A stretch of 64,000 nt of DNA from F1-60-MAGs104 sp964355975 (lineage in GTDB: Bacteria; Planctomycetota; Phycisphaerae; Phycisphaerales; SM1A02), in contig CAYHFW010000005.1 in NCBI GenBank assembly GCA_964355975.1, forward strand, positions 1 to 64,000, written 5' to 3'. The position numbers and the translations under genes are program-made. The notes beneath the pieces were generated by a model. It was not told the DNA's origin, did no database searches, and was given only the letters and a program-made list of their open reading frames with translations. Below, one piece after another: positions 25,859 through 33,960 of this stretch. Each line of letters opens with the position of its first letter. Position 1 is the first letter of the stretch.

Positions 25859-27331
25859 ATGAACGTGCTTATCTCGCGCAGCGGTCTTTCCATTTTGCTC
25901 CTCGTGTCGGTCGCGCTGACCTCGAATAGTGGTTGGTCGCAGGACGCCTCCGTGCTCGCAGCGCTCAACACCCCTTTGAAGGAAGTCAGCGACAAGAACA
26001 AGAGCGCGAAGGAGGTGGTTGGGGCATTCTTGAAACTGACGCCTCCTCCCATCGAATTCGGTGATGGTTTCAGTCAATCGACGATCTGGCCAAAGATGGA
26101 ACGATGGGATGAGGTCTCGCGCTGGGCGAAGGCAAACGGCGCGATGGGGGAAGCCCTGATTTCGGCGCAGTTCGCGTCGGTCTTTGGACTGCCCTACGGA
26201 ACGGCCGGAGTTGATCCAAGTTGGGTGAAGGCCGGAGTCATCATTTCAATCCAGCAGAGTGCGGACGTTGGCCGGGTGCAATATGGGTACTTCACTGCGA
26301 TCGAGGCAATCGGCGCCTACGCAACGGCTGAGATGTATCGCCGGGGCGAAGCGGGCGAGTTTCAAGCGGCGTTCAACGTGGCACTCGCCTACGCGCGGCT
26401 CCTGCGCCAACTGTGCGAGCAGTCGATGCTCGAAGAAAAACTCTTTGCTCTCGAAAACCTCGCTGAAAACCTCTCGGTCCAGAGAGATTTCATGTGGACC
26501 TACCTCGACAAGATTCCGGTCGCTGTCCTGCAATCTGCCGCGCTCAAGGAGTACACATTTCTGAAGCCGTCCGACAATGAGAAACTCCGCCGATTGAAAC
26601 TGCCAGAAGGCGATCGCATCCTCGCAGAAGCGGTGCTTCGAAAGGCACTCGCCCCGCAGGCTGGCGGCGCAGGCTTGGACTCAGAAAAATTCGCAGAAGT
26701 GGTGGGGGCGCAGGAATCCCAAGAGGGTGCTCTGCAACGATTCAATACACAAGAGATGTGGCGTCGCATCTCTGCGGTTCATGGATCTCTCGAAGCAAGT
26801 AACGACAAGTTGGCGGATGTCTACGACGATTGGTGGCGACGCTGGCGTGTGCGACCATTCACAACGCTGCACCAAATGGCGACAGAACTCTCGAGAACGA
26901 ATCCAATCAAGTATGCCGCAGTCGTCGCAATGGTGCGCGACCTCGAGAAGGCGTTCGTGTGGCGCAACGTGGTTATTGCTGAAGTGAATGGCACGATCAT
27001 GTCCGCTGGACTCTGCGGCTACTACGGTGAGTTCAAGCAGACGTGGCCGAAGGATCGCGAGCGCGCGTACGCAGTGTTCTTTCAGAAGAAGTTCGACTTC
27101 GATCCGTATGACAAGAAGTACGGGCGCTTGCAATTCAAGCAGTTGCGCGACAAGCAAGCGATCGAGACCCCACTGGGGCGAGTGTGGGCGACCGGGTGCC
27201 TCGTTTGGGCGCTCGGGGGCAATCACGAGGATGACGATGGAGCGCAGCATTCGAATGACGCGCTCGTTGGGGACCTCGTTCTCTGGCCTCCAATTCGCGC
27301 GCTCGCACGCGAGCAGGGGCTTCTGAAATGA
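25859..27331 (+). CDS. Secreted protein of unknown function
   Basis: A 490-residue protein with a clear signal peptide (MNVLISRSGLSILLLVSVAL, cleavage near SGWSQD). The mature part is rich in helices and in aromatic residues (DDWWRRWRV, GTIMSAGLCGYYGEFK) and ends with LGDLVLWPP-like hydrophobic stretches; no domain was recognised. The open frame is 21 codons longer upstream, but ATG 25859 starts the signal peptide and has an extended -10 box just ahead. Its stop overlaps the trxB start (ATGA), so the two are co-translated; a periplasmic role tied to thioredoxin reductase would be speculation. Confidence 0.7.
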   Translation: MNVLISRSGLSILLLVSVALTSNSGWSQDASVLAALNTPLKEVSDKNKSAKEVVGAFLKLTPPPIEFGDGFSQSTIWPKMERWDEVSRWAKANGAMGEALISAQFASVFGLPYGTAGVDPSWVKAGVIISIQQSADVGRVQYGYFTAIEAIGAYATAEMYRRGEAGEFQAAFNVALAYARLLRQLCEQSMLEEKLFALENLAENLSVQRDFMWTYLDKIPVAVLQSAALKEYTFLKPSDNEKLRRLKLPEGDRILAEAVLRKALAPQAGGAGLDSEKFAEVVGAQESQEGALQRFNTQEMWRRISAVHGSLEASNDKLADVYDDWWRRWRVRPFTTLHQMATELSRTNPIKYAAVVAMVRDLEKAFVWRNVVIAEVNGTIMSAGLCGYYGEFKQTWPKDRERAYAVFFQKKFDFDPYDKKYGRLQFKQLRDKQAIETPLGRVWATGCLVWALGGNHEDDDGAQHSNDALVGDLVLWPPIRALAREQGLLK

Positions 27332-28311
27332 CGGCAACGAATTCGACCGAACGCGTCGTGATCATTGGATCCGGACCAGCCGGATGGACCGCAGCGATTT
27401 ACTGTGCGCGCGCGAACCTTGCACCACTCTGCATCGTCGGAGTGCCGCGATCTGATCCTGCGCCCGTGCTTCCAGGTGGTCAGTTGATGCTCACAACTGA
27501 AGTCGAGAACTATCCCGGGTTTCCAACGGGGGTCACGGGCCCTGAACTCATGGAGCATTTTCAGGCGCAGGCAAAGCGATTCGGCACGCGCGTCTGTGAT
27601 GACGACGTGACGGCGTGCGATTTTCAGTCGCGCCCGTTTGTGCTGACGCTCGCGAGTGGCCAGACGATTCGCGCCCACAGCGTGATCATTGCCACAGGGG
27701 CAACTGCCAATTGGGTCGGAGCAACGAATGAACTTCGCCTCGCGCAGTCGGGTGGTGGCGTGAGCGCTTGTGCAGTGTGTGATGGTGCACTGCCGGTCTA
27801 CCGAGGCAAAGAACTCGCAGTCATCGGCGGCGGCGACACAGCGATGGAAGAGGCGACCTATCTCACGAAGTTCGCATCCAAGGTTCACGTTATTCACCGG
27901 CGTGATTCGTTTCGAGCGTCGAAGGTGATGCAAGATCGACTCTTCGCCGCTCCCAACGCAGTCGCAGTCTGGAACAAGAAACTTGTCAATGTTGTCGGCG
28001 ATGAACGCATTGAGGCTGTTGAACTTGAAGACACGGTGACTGGAACGCGCTCGATTCTGCCAGTGGGAGGGCTCTTCGTCGCGATCGGTCACTCACCTGC
28101 CACAGGTTTTCTTGCTGGCAGCGGTGTCGCACTTGACTCGGCTGGCTACGTCGCGCTTGCGACACGCTCATCGGCCACGAATCTTGACGGAGTCTTCGCT
28201 GCCGGCGATGTTGCCGACGCGCACTATCGCCAAGCGATCACCGCAGCGGGCATGGGATGCCAAGCTGCGCTTGAGTGCGAGCGTTGGCTTGCTGCCAAGG
28301 GTGTGCACTGA
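27328..28311 (+). CDS. trxB: Thioredoxin reductase
   Basis: A 327-residue NADPH-dependent flavoenzyme that keeps thioredoxin reduced. It has the FAD motif IIGSGPAGWTAAIY, the redox pair C148 and C151 in CAVCDG, the NADPH-binding VIGGGDTAMEEA and the C-terminal FAD motif GVFAAGDVAD. Length is typical of the low-molecular-weight type. Its ATG overlaps the stop of the secreted protein gene, so both are in one operon. A repeat-rich gap follows. Confidence 0.93.
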   Translation: MTATNSTERVVIIGSGPAGWTAAIYCARANLAPLCIVGVPRSDPAPVLPGGQLMLTTEVENYPGFPTGVTGPELMEHFQAQAKRFGTRVCDDDVTACDFQSRPFVLTLASGQTIRAHSVIIATGATANWVGATNELRLAQSGGGVSACAVCDGALPVYRGKELAVIGGGDTAMEEATYLTKFASKVHVIHRRDSFRASKVMQDRLFAAPNAVAVWNKKLVNVVGDERIEAVELEDTVTGTRSILPVGGLFVAIGHSPATGFLAGSGVALDSAGYVALATRSSATNLDGVFAAGDVADAHYRQAITAAGMGCQAALECERWLAAKGVH

Positions 28312-28374
28312 CTTCGACTCGCAGGCTGCTGAGAGCTGAGAGAGCGATGGAATCAGCGCATGAGAATGCGGCTC

Positions 28375-28451
28375 GCTCAATCAAGCGTGAGCGCGGATTG
28401 CTCAATCAAGCGTGAGCGCGGCGGCGAGTCACCAATCCAGCGTGAGCGCGG
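28375..28451 (+). repeat. Three short direct repeats
   Basis: GCTCAATCAAGCGTGAGCGCGG occurs twice, at 28375-28396 and 28400-28421, identical over 22 bases. A third, partial copy at 28433-28451 matches over 19 bases with one change. Spacing is irregular (3 and 11 bases between units). Confidence 0.85.
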
Positions 28452-28549
28452 CGGAATCCTTCACTCGGCGCTCAAACAGCCCTCGCCGAGCTGCGCAGAC
28501 TTGCTCGTCTCGGGAACTCGCGCGAGCGAAGATTCCGCCGCGTTGACGC
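28440..28549. repeat. Long imperfect inverted repeat
   Basis: CGCGGCGGAATC at 28447-28458 is the exact reverse complement of 28531-28542; pairing extends outward with two imperfect positions to 28440/28549. A perfect inner hairpin CTCGGCG/CGCCGAG lies at 28464-28470 and 28484-28490. The right arm belongs to the dispersed repeat. Confidence 0.65.
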
Positions 28550-28555
28550 AAGCGA
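28500..28555 (+). repeat. Dispersed repeat, copy 2
   Basis: 53 of 56 bases equal to 1-56 of this window. Flanks of the two copies differ, so this is the repeat unit itself and not a larger duplication, at least on the downstream side. Confidence 0.75.
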
Positions 28556-28600
28556 ACGGTCGGCACGCGCAACCACGCGCACCGCCCTCGCAGCAAATCT

Positions 28601-28651
28601 CGTTCTTTGGAAGGAATGACCCGCTTAATGATGCGTTCTTTCCAAAGAACG
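28601..28651 (+). terminator. 16-bp hairpin between trxB and aspS
   Basis: CGTTCTTTGGAAGGAA (28601-28616) pairs with 28636-28651 over 16 bp with one G-U pair on the plus strand and a 19-base loop. No strong T-run follows on either strand, so a role as bidirectional terminator of trxB and aspS is only likely by position. Confidence 0.4.
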
Positions 28652-28693
28652 GCTTTGAGTGCGAACCGACACCGCTGAACCCACGACCTGACT

Positions 28694-30478
28694 TCAGATC
28701 GTGTTCTTGACGTTCAGTTCGCGCAGTTGCTCTGGGCTAATGGCGCTGGGGGCTTCGATCATGAGATCACCGCCGGATTGCGTCTTTGGAAACGCGATGA
28801 CATCACGGATGTTGTCTGTTCCAACAACATGCATCACGAGTCGATCGAGCCCAAAGGCGATTCCTCCATGCGGTGGTGCGCCATGTCGCAGTGCCGAGAG
28901 TAAGAACCCAAACTTCGCGACGGCTTCTTCTTGGCTGAGCCCAATGAGTTCGAAGACCTTCTGCTGCACATCTGGTCGGTGCATGCGAATCGAACCGCCA
29001 GCGATTTCACTTCCGTTGAGTACGAGGTCGTAGCCCGCCGAGAGGCAGGCGCCAGGGTCGCTCTGCAGAATGTCGAACTGGTCTGGGTTGGGACTCGTGA
29101 AGGGATGGTGGAGTGCGACCCAACGCTTGCCCTCATCATCCCACTCGAACATTGGAAAGTCGATTACCCAGAGAAAGTTCCACTTGCCCTTGGGGATCAA
29201 GTCGAGGTCGCGCGCAACGCGCAGCCGCAGTTCGCCCATCGTCTTGGTTGCAATCTCCCAAGTGTCCGCAGCGAAGAGCACAGTGTCGCCCGGTTCAAGT
29301 TGCAGCCGCGCCTTGAGTTCATCTGCGATTGGTCCAATGAATTTCGCAATGCCTGATTCAAACCCTGCAGCGGTGTACTTCACAACAGGAACGCCTCCCG
29401 CGCGAAAGGTCTTCACCCATTCGCTGTAACCATCGGTGATCTTGCGTGTGAGTTTCTCGGCGCCGCCGGGAATGCGCAGAGCCTTCACGACGCCAGCGCG
29501 TCCCGTTGGGCTTCGCTTTGCGAGCGCTTGCGTGAAGACTTGAAAGTCACTCTTGGCGGCGATGTCTGAGACATCTTCGATGAACAAGTCGAACCGCGTG
29601 TCAGGGCGGTCGATGCCGTATCGCTCCATTGCATCGGCCCATGTGATTCGAGCGAGTGTTCCAACGTCGTATGCAAAAAGTTCGTTCCAGAGTCCGGCAA
29701 CGAATCCACTCATCATGTCCATGATGTCGGTGCGCTCGACGAAACTCATCTCAAGATCAATCTGGCTGAACTCTGCTTGGCGATCTGCGCGCGGATCTTC
29801 ATCGCGCAGGCAGCGGCAGATCTGCAAGTAGCGATCGCACCCCGCGACCATCAAGATTTGCTTGAAGAGTTGTGGACTCTGCGGCAGCGCGTACCACTGA
29901 CCTGGATGGAGCCGGCTTGGCACCACGAAATCACGGGCTCCCTCAGGTGTGCTCTTGATGAGCAGGGGCGTTTCGATCTCGAGAAAATTGTGCTTCGCGA
30001 AGTAGTCGCGTGTGAACTGCGTGATGCGCGAGCGGGTCTTGAGGATGTGCTGCATCCGAGGGCGGCGCAAGTCGATATAGCGGTATTTCAGGCGTGTTTC
30101 TTCGTTGATTTTCTCGGCATCGTGTTCGTCCGGCAAGATCGGTGGATTCTCTGCCTTGTTGAAAATCTCAAGCGACTCTGCAACGAGTTCGACCTCGCCG
30201 CTTGCGAGTTTTGGATTTGCTCCGCCCGTGCGTAGCCGGACGGTGCCACGCACCCCAACGACATCTTCGCGGCGCAATCCACGTGCGCTCTCAATCAACG
30301 CAGCGTCTGTTGACTCAGTACCGAAAACAATCTGCGCCAATCCTTCTTTGTCGCGCAGGTCGATGAAGAACAACCCTCTTCCTTGCTCTCGGTAAGTGTT
30401 GATCCATCCGCAAAGCGTGACGGTTTGACCAGCATGAGAAGGGCGCAGTTGGCCACAATATTGAGTTCGTTTCAGCAT
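28694..30478 (-). CDS. aspS: Aspartyl-tRNA synthetase
   Basis: A 594-residue class II synthetase of the bacterial type charging tRNA-Asp. It has an N-terminal anticodon-binding OB fold (TLCGWINTYREQGRG, FFIDLRDKEGL), motif 1/2 regions (FVVPSRLHPGQWYALPQSPQLFKQ with FRDEDxRxDRQxE-like CLRDEDPRADRQAEF), an inserted GAD domain and motif 3 (GIAFGLDRLVM). Compared with the E. coli enzyme the OB-fold loop has one extra residue. A CGCTACCAT -10 box lies upstream; AGAGA before the ATG is a weak ribosome binding site. Whether it also charges tRNA-Asn cannot be settled here. Confidence 0.95.
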   Translation of the reverse strand: MLKRTQYCGQLRPSHAGQTVTLCGWINTYREQGRGLFFIDLRDKEGLAQIVFGTESTDAALIESARGLRREDVVGVRGTVRLRTGGANPKLASGEVELVAESLEIFNKAENPPILPDEHDAEKINEETRLKYRYIDLRRPRMQHILKTRSRITQFTRDYFAKHNFLEIETPLLIKSTPEGARDFVVPSRLHPGQWYALPQSPQLFKQILMVAGCDRYLQICRCLRDEDPRADRQAEFSQIDLEMSFVERTDIMDMMSGFVAGLWNELFAYDVGTLARITWADAMERYGIDRPDTRFDLFIEDVSDIAAKSDFQVFTQALAKRSPTGRAGVVKALRIPGGAEKLTRKITDGYSEWVKTFRAGGVPVVKYTAAGFESGIAKFIGPIADELKARLQLEPGDTVLFAADTWEIATKTMGELRLRVARDLDLIPKGKWNFLWVIDFPMFEWDDEGKRWVALHHPFTSPNPDQFDILQSDPGACLSAGYDLVLNGSEIAGGSIRMHRPDVQQKVFELIGLSQEEAVAKFGFLLSALRHGAPPHGGIAFGLDRLVMHVVGTDNIRDVIAFPKTQSGGDLMIEAPSAISPEQLRELNVKNTI

Positions 30479-30505
30479 CAGATTTCTCTTTGAAGCGGGG
30501 TCGGG

Positions 30506-30514
30506 ATGGTAGCG
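30506..30514 (-). promoter_or_regulatory. Extended -10 box of aspS
   Basis: CGCTACCAT on the minus strand, 27 bases before the aspS ATG, back to back with the lpxB promoter. Confidence 0.45.
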
Positions 30515-30536
30515 AGACGGTGTGAATGGGTGCGAC

Positions 30537-30542
30537 TACTCT
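30537..30542 (+). promoter_or_regulatory. -10 box TACTCT for leaderless lpxB
   Basis: TACTCT is followed by TCGATG and then ATG at 30549, so the transcript would start on the second ATG; the first ATG (30546) would lie just outside it. Confidence 0.45.
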
Positions 30543-30548
30543 TCGATG

Positions 30549-31694
30549 ATGACCGTCTCGAGATCGGTGATTCTGTTCACGGCGTTCGAGCCCTCTGGTG
30601 ATGCGCACGCCGCGCCAGTCATCGCTGCCTTGCGCCGCCGAGAACCACAACTTCGAATCGTCGCGTGGGGCGGTCCCAAGATGCAGGCGGCGGGCGCAGA
30701 GATGATGGGGCGCACGGCAGATGATGGAGAGATGGGAATTCCAGCCCTGCGCAAGGTGCTTGCAATTCGCAAGACCGCGCAAGAGATCGGCCGTTGGGCC
30801 GATCGAACTGCGGTTGCCGTGCATGTTCCAGTGGACTCACCCGCGGCGAATTTTCCGATGTGCGCGCGAATGAAGCGGCGCGGCGCGCGGGTGGTGCACC
30901 TCGTTGCGCCGCAGATTTGGGCGTGGGGACCCTGGCGCATTCGAAAGTTGCGCCGTCTGACCGATCATGTGATCTGCTTGCTCCCTTTCGAGGAGAGTTG
31001 GTTTCGCGCGCGCGGTGTCGCGGCGACGTTTGTGGGTCATCCTGTTCTGAACGATCCACACGACTTGCAGGAGAGCGCGCGGGGGTGGGTCGAACCAGCG
31101 GGTAGTCATCCTCGCCTGCTGTTGTTGCCGGGTTCGCGCACGATTGAAGTCGACCGCAACGCGCATCTGCTGATGGAAGTCGCGGCGGCGGTGCGGGCAA
31201 AGTTCAATCAGACATCTACTTTGATCGCTGCCGCGAACCCAAACATTGCGCGTCGCTTCGTCGAGGTCGTCGGAGAACTTCCACCGCGCACAGAGATGTT
31301 GACGGGTGTCATTGATCGTGCTGCGGCATGGTGCGACTTCGCGGTCGCTGTCTCTGGGACGGTCTCGCTCGACATGACACGCGCGCAGAAACCAGTCATC
31401 GGGGTCTACAAAACAGGACGGTTTGCAGCCTTGGGAGCAAAGGTCATGCTGCGGTCGCCTTGGCGATTGCTGCCAAACATTCTTGCGCGACGTGCGCTCG
31501 TTCCAGAATTCGTTCCATGGGCTGGATCTTCTGCGCCAATCATTGCAGCAGCGGTGCAGTTGGCGGGGGACGAGCAGATGCGTGCGCAGATCAGCGAAGG
31601 GATGCGGATGGTGACAGCTTCGTTCGCGGGACACGATCCTGGTGAGGAGTCGGCGGCTGTCATTCTCGCCATGTTGCGTCAGACATCGCGTTGA
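30549..31694 (+). CDS. lpxB: Lipid-A-disaccharide synthase
   Basis: A 381-residue GT19 glycosyltransferase that joins UDP-2,3-diacylglucosamine and lipid X in lipid A synthesis at the inner membrane. TAFEPSGDAHAA, VHLVAPQIWAWGPWRI, CLLPFEESWF, TFVGHPVLND and LLPGSRTIEVDRN match LpxB block by block, and AVAVSGTVSLDMTRAQKP is the donor-site region. Start at 30549 is chosen from the -10 spacing; 30546 and an upstream GTG at 30522 are alternatives. The gene indicates a lipid A-bearing outer membrane. Confidence 0.88.
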   Translation: MTVSRSVILFTAFEPSGDAHAAPVIAALRRREPQLRIVAWGGPKMQAAGAEMMGRTADDGEMGIPALRKVLAIRKTAQEIGRWADRTAVAVHVPVDSPAANFPMCARMKRRGARVVHLVAPQIWAWGPWRIRKLRRLTDHVICLLPFEESWFRARGVAATFVGHPVLNDPHDLQESARGWVEPAGSHPRLLLLPGSRTIEVDRNAHLLMEVAAAVRAKFNQTSTLIAAANPNIARRFVEVVGELPPRTEMLTGVIDRAAAWCDFAVAVSGTVSLDMTRAQKPVIGVYKTGRFAALGAKVMLRSPWRLLPNILARRALVPEFVPWAGSSAPIIAAAVQLAGDEQMRAQISEGMRMVTASFAGHDPGEESAAVILAMLRQTSR

Positions 31695-31722
31695 GCGGTC
31701 GATCACCCCCCGCGAAACTCGA

Positions 31723-31728
31723 TAGGAT
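31723..31728 (+). promoter_or_regulatory. -10 box TAGGAT of the branched-chain amino acid operon
   Basis: TAGGAT lies 29 bases after the lpxB stop and 40 bases before the substrate-binding protein ATG. The same hexamer serves tyrS and its downstream neighbour. Confidence 0.4.
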
Positions 31729-31768
31729 TTCGCAGAGTCGCATTCGCGACCAAGAACAAAAGAACCCC

Positions 31769-32977
31769 ATGAAAAAACTAAATCTGCTCGCACTCTCGCT
31801 CGCCGCCATCGCCATCACCAGTAGCGCAGTCGTTGCCCAGTCGACCGAGTCGAAGGGAACGCTCACAATCCTTTCGAGTTTGCCGCGCACAGGCAGCGCG
31901 AATGCGCAGACGACAACGATCGTGAATGGAATCAAACTCGCGATCTCGCAGGTGGACGGTCAAGTCGATGGATGGACGATCAACTATCAAGACCTCGACG
32001 ATGCCAGCCCGCAGCGCGGCAACTGGGATCCTGCGGTCGAGGCGCAGAACGCCAATAGTGCGGCGAAGGATGCAGATTGCGTTGCGTACATCGGCACGTT
32101 CAACTCTGGTGCCGCGAAGGTGGCGATGCCAATTCTCAATCGTGCTGGCATTGTGATGGTGAGTCCAGCAAACACATATCCAGGGCTCACGAAGCCGGGA
32201 CGTGGCGAGGCGAATGAGCCGATGGTCTACCGGCCAACAAAGACGATCAACTACTTTCGAATCGTTCCAACCGACGATCTGCAAGGGGTGCAAGCTGCCA
32301 ATTGGGCGAAACAACTCGGGGCAAAGAGTGTTTTCATCCTGCATGACCGCGAGCTGTATGGCAAGGGAATTGCCGATGTCTTTCGCGCACACGCCAAGAC
32401 AATCGAACTGGTTGATGTCGGTTTCGAAGGGACTGATTCGAAGGCGGCGAACTATCGCTCGCTCGTGACCAAGATCAAGGCTCTCTCCCCTGATCTGGTG
32501 TACTTCGGCGGAACGACACAGACCAACGCTGGCCAGATTGCGAAGGACTTGCGCGCTGGCGGGTACGAAGGGATGTACATGGTGCCCGATGGATGTTTCG
32601 AGAATGCATTCATCGAAGCTGCGGGCGATTCGAATCTCAACGGCAAGACGTTCATTACGTTTGGTGGATTGCCCGCCAAAGAACTGACCGGAACCGGCGC
32701 GGCGTTTCGCGAGGCGTACCACGCGAAGTATGGAAGTGATCCAGAGGCCTACGCTGCGTACGGGTATGAGGCTGCGCGGGTCGTGCTGCAGGCGATCGCC
32801 AATGCAAAGACGAAAGATCGTGCGGGCATCCTCGCCGCAGTCGCTGCAACGAAAGACTTCGATGGCGTGCTTGGCAAGTGGTCGTTCGACGCCAATGGAG
32901 ACACATCAAGCCAGGTGTTGAGCGGGCAAACTGTGACGAACGGCAAGTTTGAATTCGTCAAAGTGCTCGGAGGCTGA
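31769..32977 (+). CDS. Branched-chain amino acid ABC transporter substrate-binding protein
   Basis: A 402-residue periplasmic binding protein of the LivJ/LivK (Peripla_BP_6) type. A signal peptide MKKLNLLALSLAAIAITSSA is followed by TLTILSSLPRTGSANAQTTTIVNGIKLA and SPANTYPGLTKPG, which match the two-lobed leucine/isoleucine/valine binder fold; YGYEAARVVLQAI is a C-terminal family motif. The frame opens further upstream but the signal peptide fixes the start. First gene of a five-gene transporter operon. The true ligand may be an amino acid, amide or urea. Confidence 0.88.
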   Translation: MKKLNLLALSLAAIAITSSAVVAQSTESKGTLTILSSLPRTGSANAQTTTIVNGIKLAISQVDGQVDGWTINYQDLDDASPQRGNWDPAVEAQNANSAAKDADCVAYIGTFNSGAAKVAMPILNRAGIVMVSPANTYPGLTKPGRGEANEPMVYRPTKTINYFRIVPTDDLQGVQAANWAKQLGAKSVFILHDRELYGKGIADVFRAHAKTIELVDVGFEGTDSKAANYRSLVTKIKALSPDLVYFGGTTQTNAGQIAKDLRAGGYEGMYMVPDGCFENAFIEAAGDSNLNGKTFITFGGLPAKELTGTGAAFREAYHAKYGSDPEAYAAYGYEAARVVLQAIANAKTKDRAGILAAVAATKDFDGVLGKWSFDANGDTSSQVLSGQTVTNGKFEFVKVLGG

Positions 32978-33001
32978 GTTTCAGAGCCGATCGAGCACCG
33001 C

Positions 33002-33958
33002 ATGCAGGACTACGAGGTATTCCTCCAACAACTGATCACGGGACTTTCCAACGGAATGATCATCGCGCTGATCGCGTTGGGCTACACGATGGTGTATGGC
33101 ATCATCGAGTTGATCAATTTCGCGCATGGTGACGTGTTCATGCTGGGCGCATTCTTCGCGCTCACATTGCTTGGCGCGCTGGGGATGGAGGCATGGCCAG
33201 GGCAGTGGCAAATCGCAGGAGTCGTGCTCATGCTCGTGGCGAGCGCTGCGTTCTGCGGATGCTTGAATTGGTCGCTCGACCGAGTCGCGTATCGCCCGCT
33301 GCGGCGTGCATCGAAGCTCTCACTGCTCGTCTCTGCGATCGGATGCTCATTCATCTGCACCAACCTCGGACTATTTTGGGGAGGGATGCCGATGGAAGTC
33401 TTTGCGGGTGGAGTCGCCGCGGCGGCGCCCAAGGACTTTCCGCAGTTGGTGCCGCAGTACAACTTGCTCGGCGACAGCGCGATTCGAATCGTCCCCGCGG
33501 ATGTCGCTGTGCTGCTCGTCACAGTGCCGCTCATGGGCGCACTCGTCTACCTAGTCAAACGCACACGACTCGGCCGCGCGATGCGGGCCGTCGCGCAAGA
33601 CTCGACGGCCGCAGCGTTGATGGGAATACCTGTCGACCGTGTCATCGGCACGACATTCTTTGTCGGTGGCGCTCTGGGCGGATTCGCGAGCGTGGTGTAC
33701 GCGCTTTACAACAACACCATCGGATTCCAAATGGGGTATCGAGCAGGCATGGATGCGTTCACCGCAGCGGTGCTTGGAGGAATCGGAAGTCTTCCAGGCG
33801 CAGTTCTGGGTGGACTCACCATCGGCTGCGTCCGCGCGATGAGTGATCAGTACGTCGAGACGCGCTGGACCAACACAATTGTCTTTGGAATTCTCGTCTT
33901 GATTTTGATTTTCCGTCCGAGTGGACTCCTCGGCTCGACGCGACGGGAGAAGGTCTGA
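33002..33958 (+). CDS. livH: Branched-chain amino acid ABC transporter permease (LivH)
   Basis: A 318-residue inner-membrane permease with about eight hydrophobic segments. LITGLSNGMIIALIALGYTMVYGIIELINFAHGD at the N-terminus and AVAQDSTAAALMGIPVDRVI plus AVLGGIGSLPGAVLGG near the C-terminus are LivH signatures, the middle one being the coupling loop to the ATPases. It starts 24 bases after the binding protein gene and is followed at two bases by livM. Confidence 0.92.
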   Translation: MQDYEVFLQQLITGLSNGMIIALIALGYTMVYGIIELINFAHGDVFMLGAFFALTLLGALGMEAWPGQWQIAGVVLMLVASAAFCGCLNWSLDRVAYRPLRRASKLSLLVSAIGCSFICTNLGLFWGGMPMEVFAGGVAAAAPKDFPQLVPQYNLLGDSAIRIVPADVAVLLVTVPLMGALVYLVKRTRLGRAMRAVAQDSTAAALMGIPVDRVIGTTFFVGGALGGFASVVYALYNNTIGFQMGYRAGMDAFTAAVLGGIGSLPGAVLGGLTIGCVRAMSDQYVETRWTNTIVFGILVLILIFRPSGLLGSTRREKV

Positions 33959-33960
33959 TC

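Larger units (their letters stand above)
28312..28693. other. Repeat-rich gap between convergent trxB and aspS
   Basis: A 382-base non-coding stretch between convergent genes. It holds three direct repeats with the core AGCGTGAGCGCGG, the second copy of the 56-base repeat seen at the window start, an imperfect long hairpin (28440-28467 with 28523-28549) enclosing a perfect 7-bp one (28464-28470 with 28484-28490), and a separate 16-bp hairpin at 28601-28651. Confidence 0.7.

Noticed and set aside
28375..28451. CRISPR-like short direct repeats
   Set aside because: Only three copies, irregular 3- and 11-base spacing and no spacer-like sequences or cas genes.
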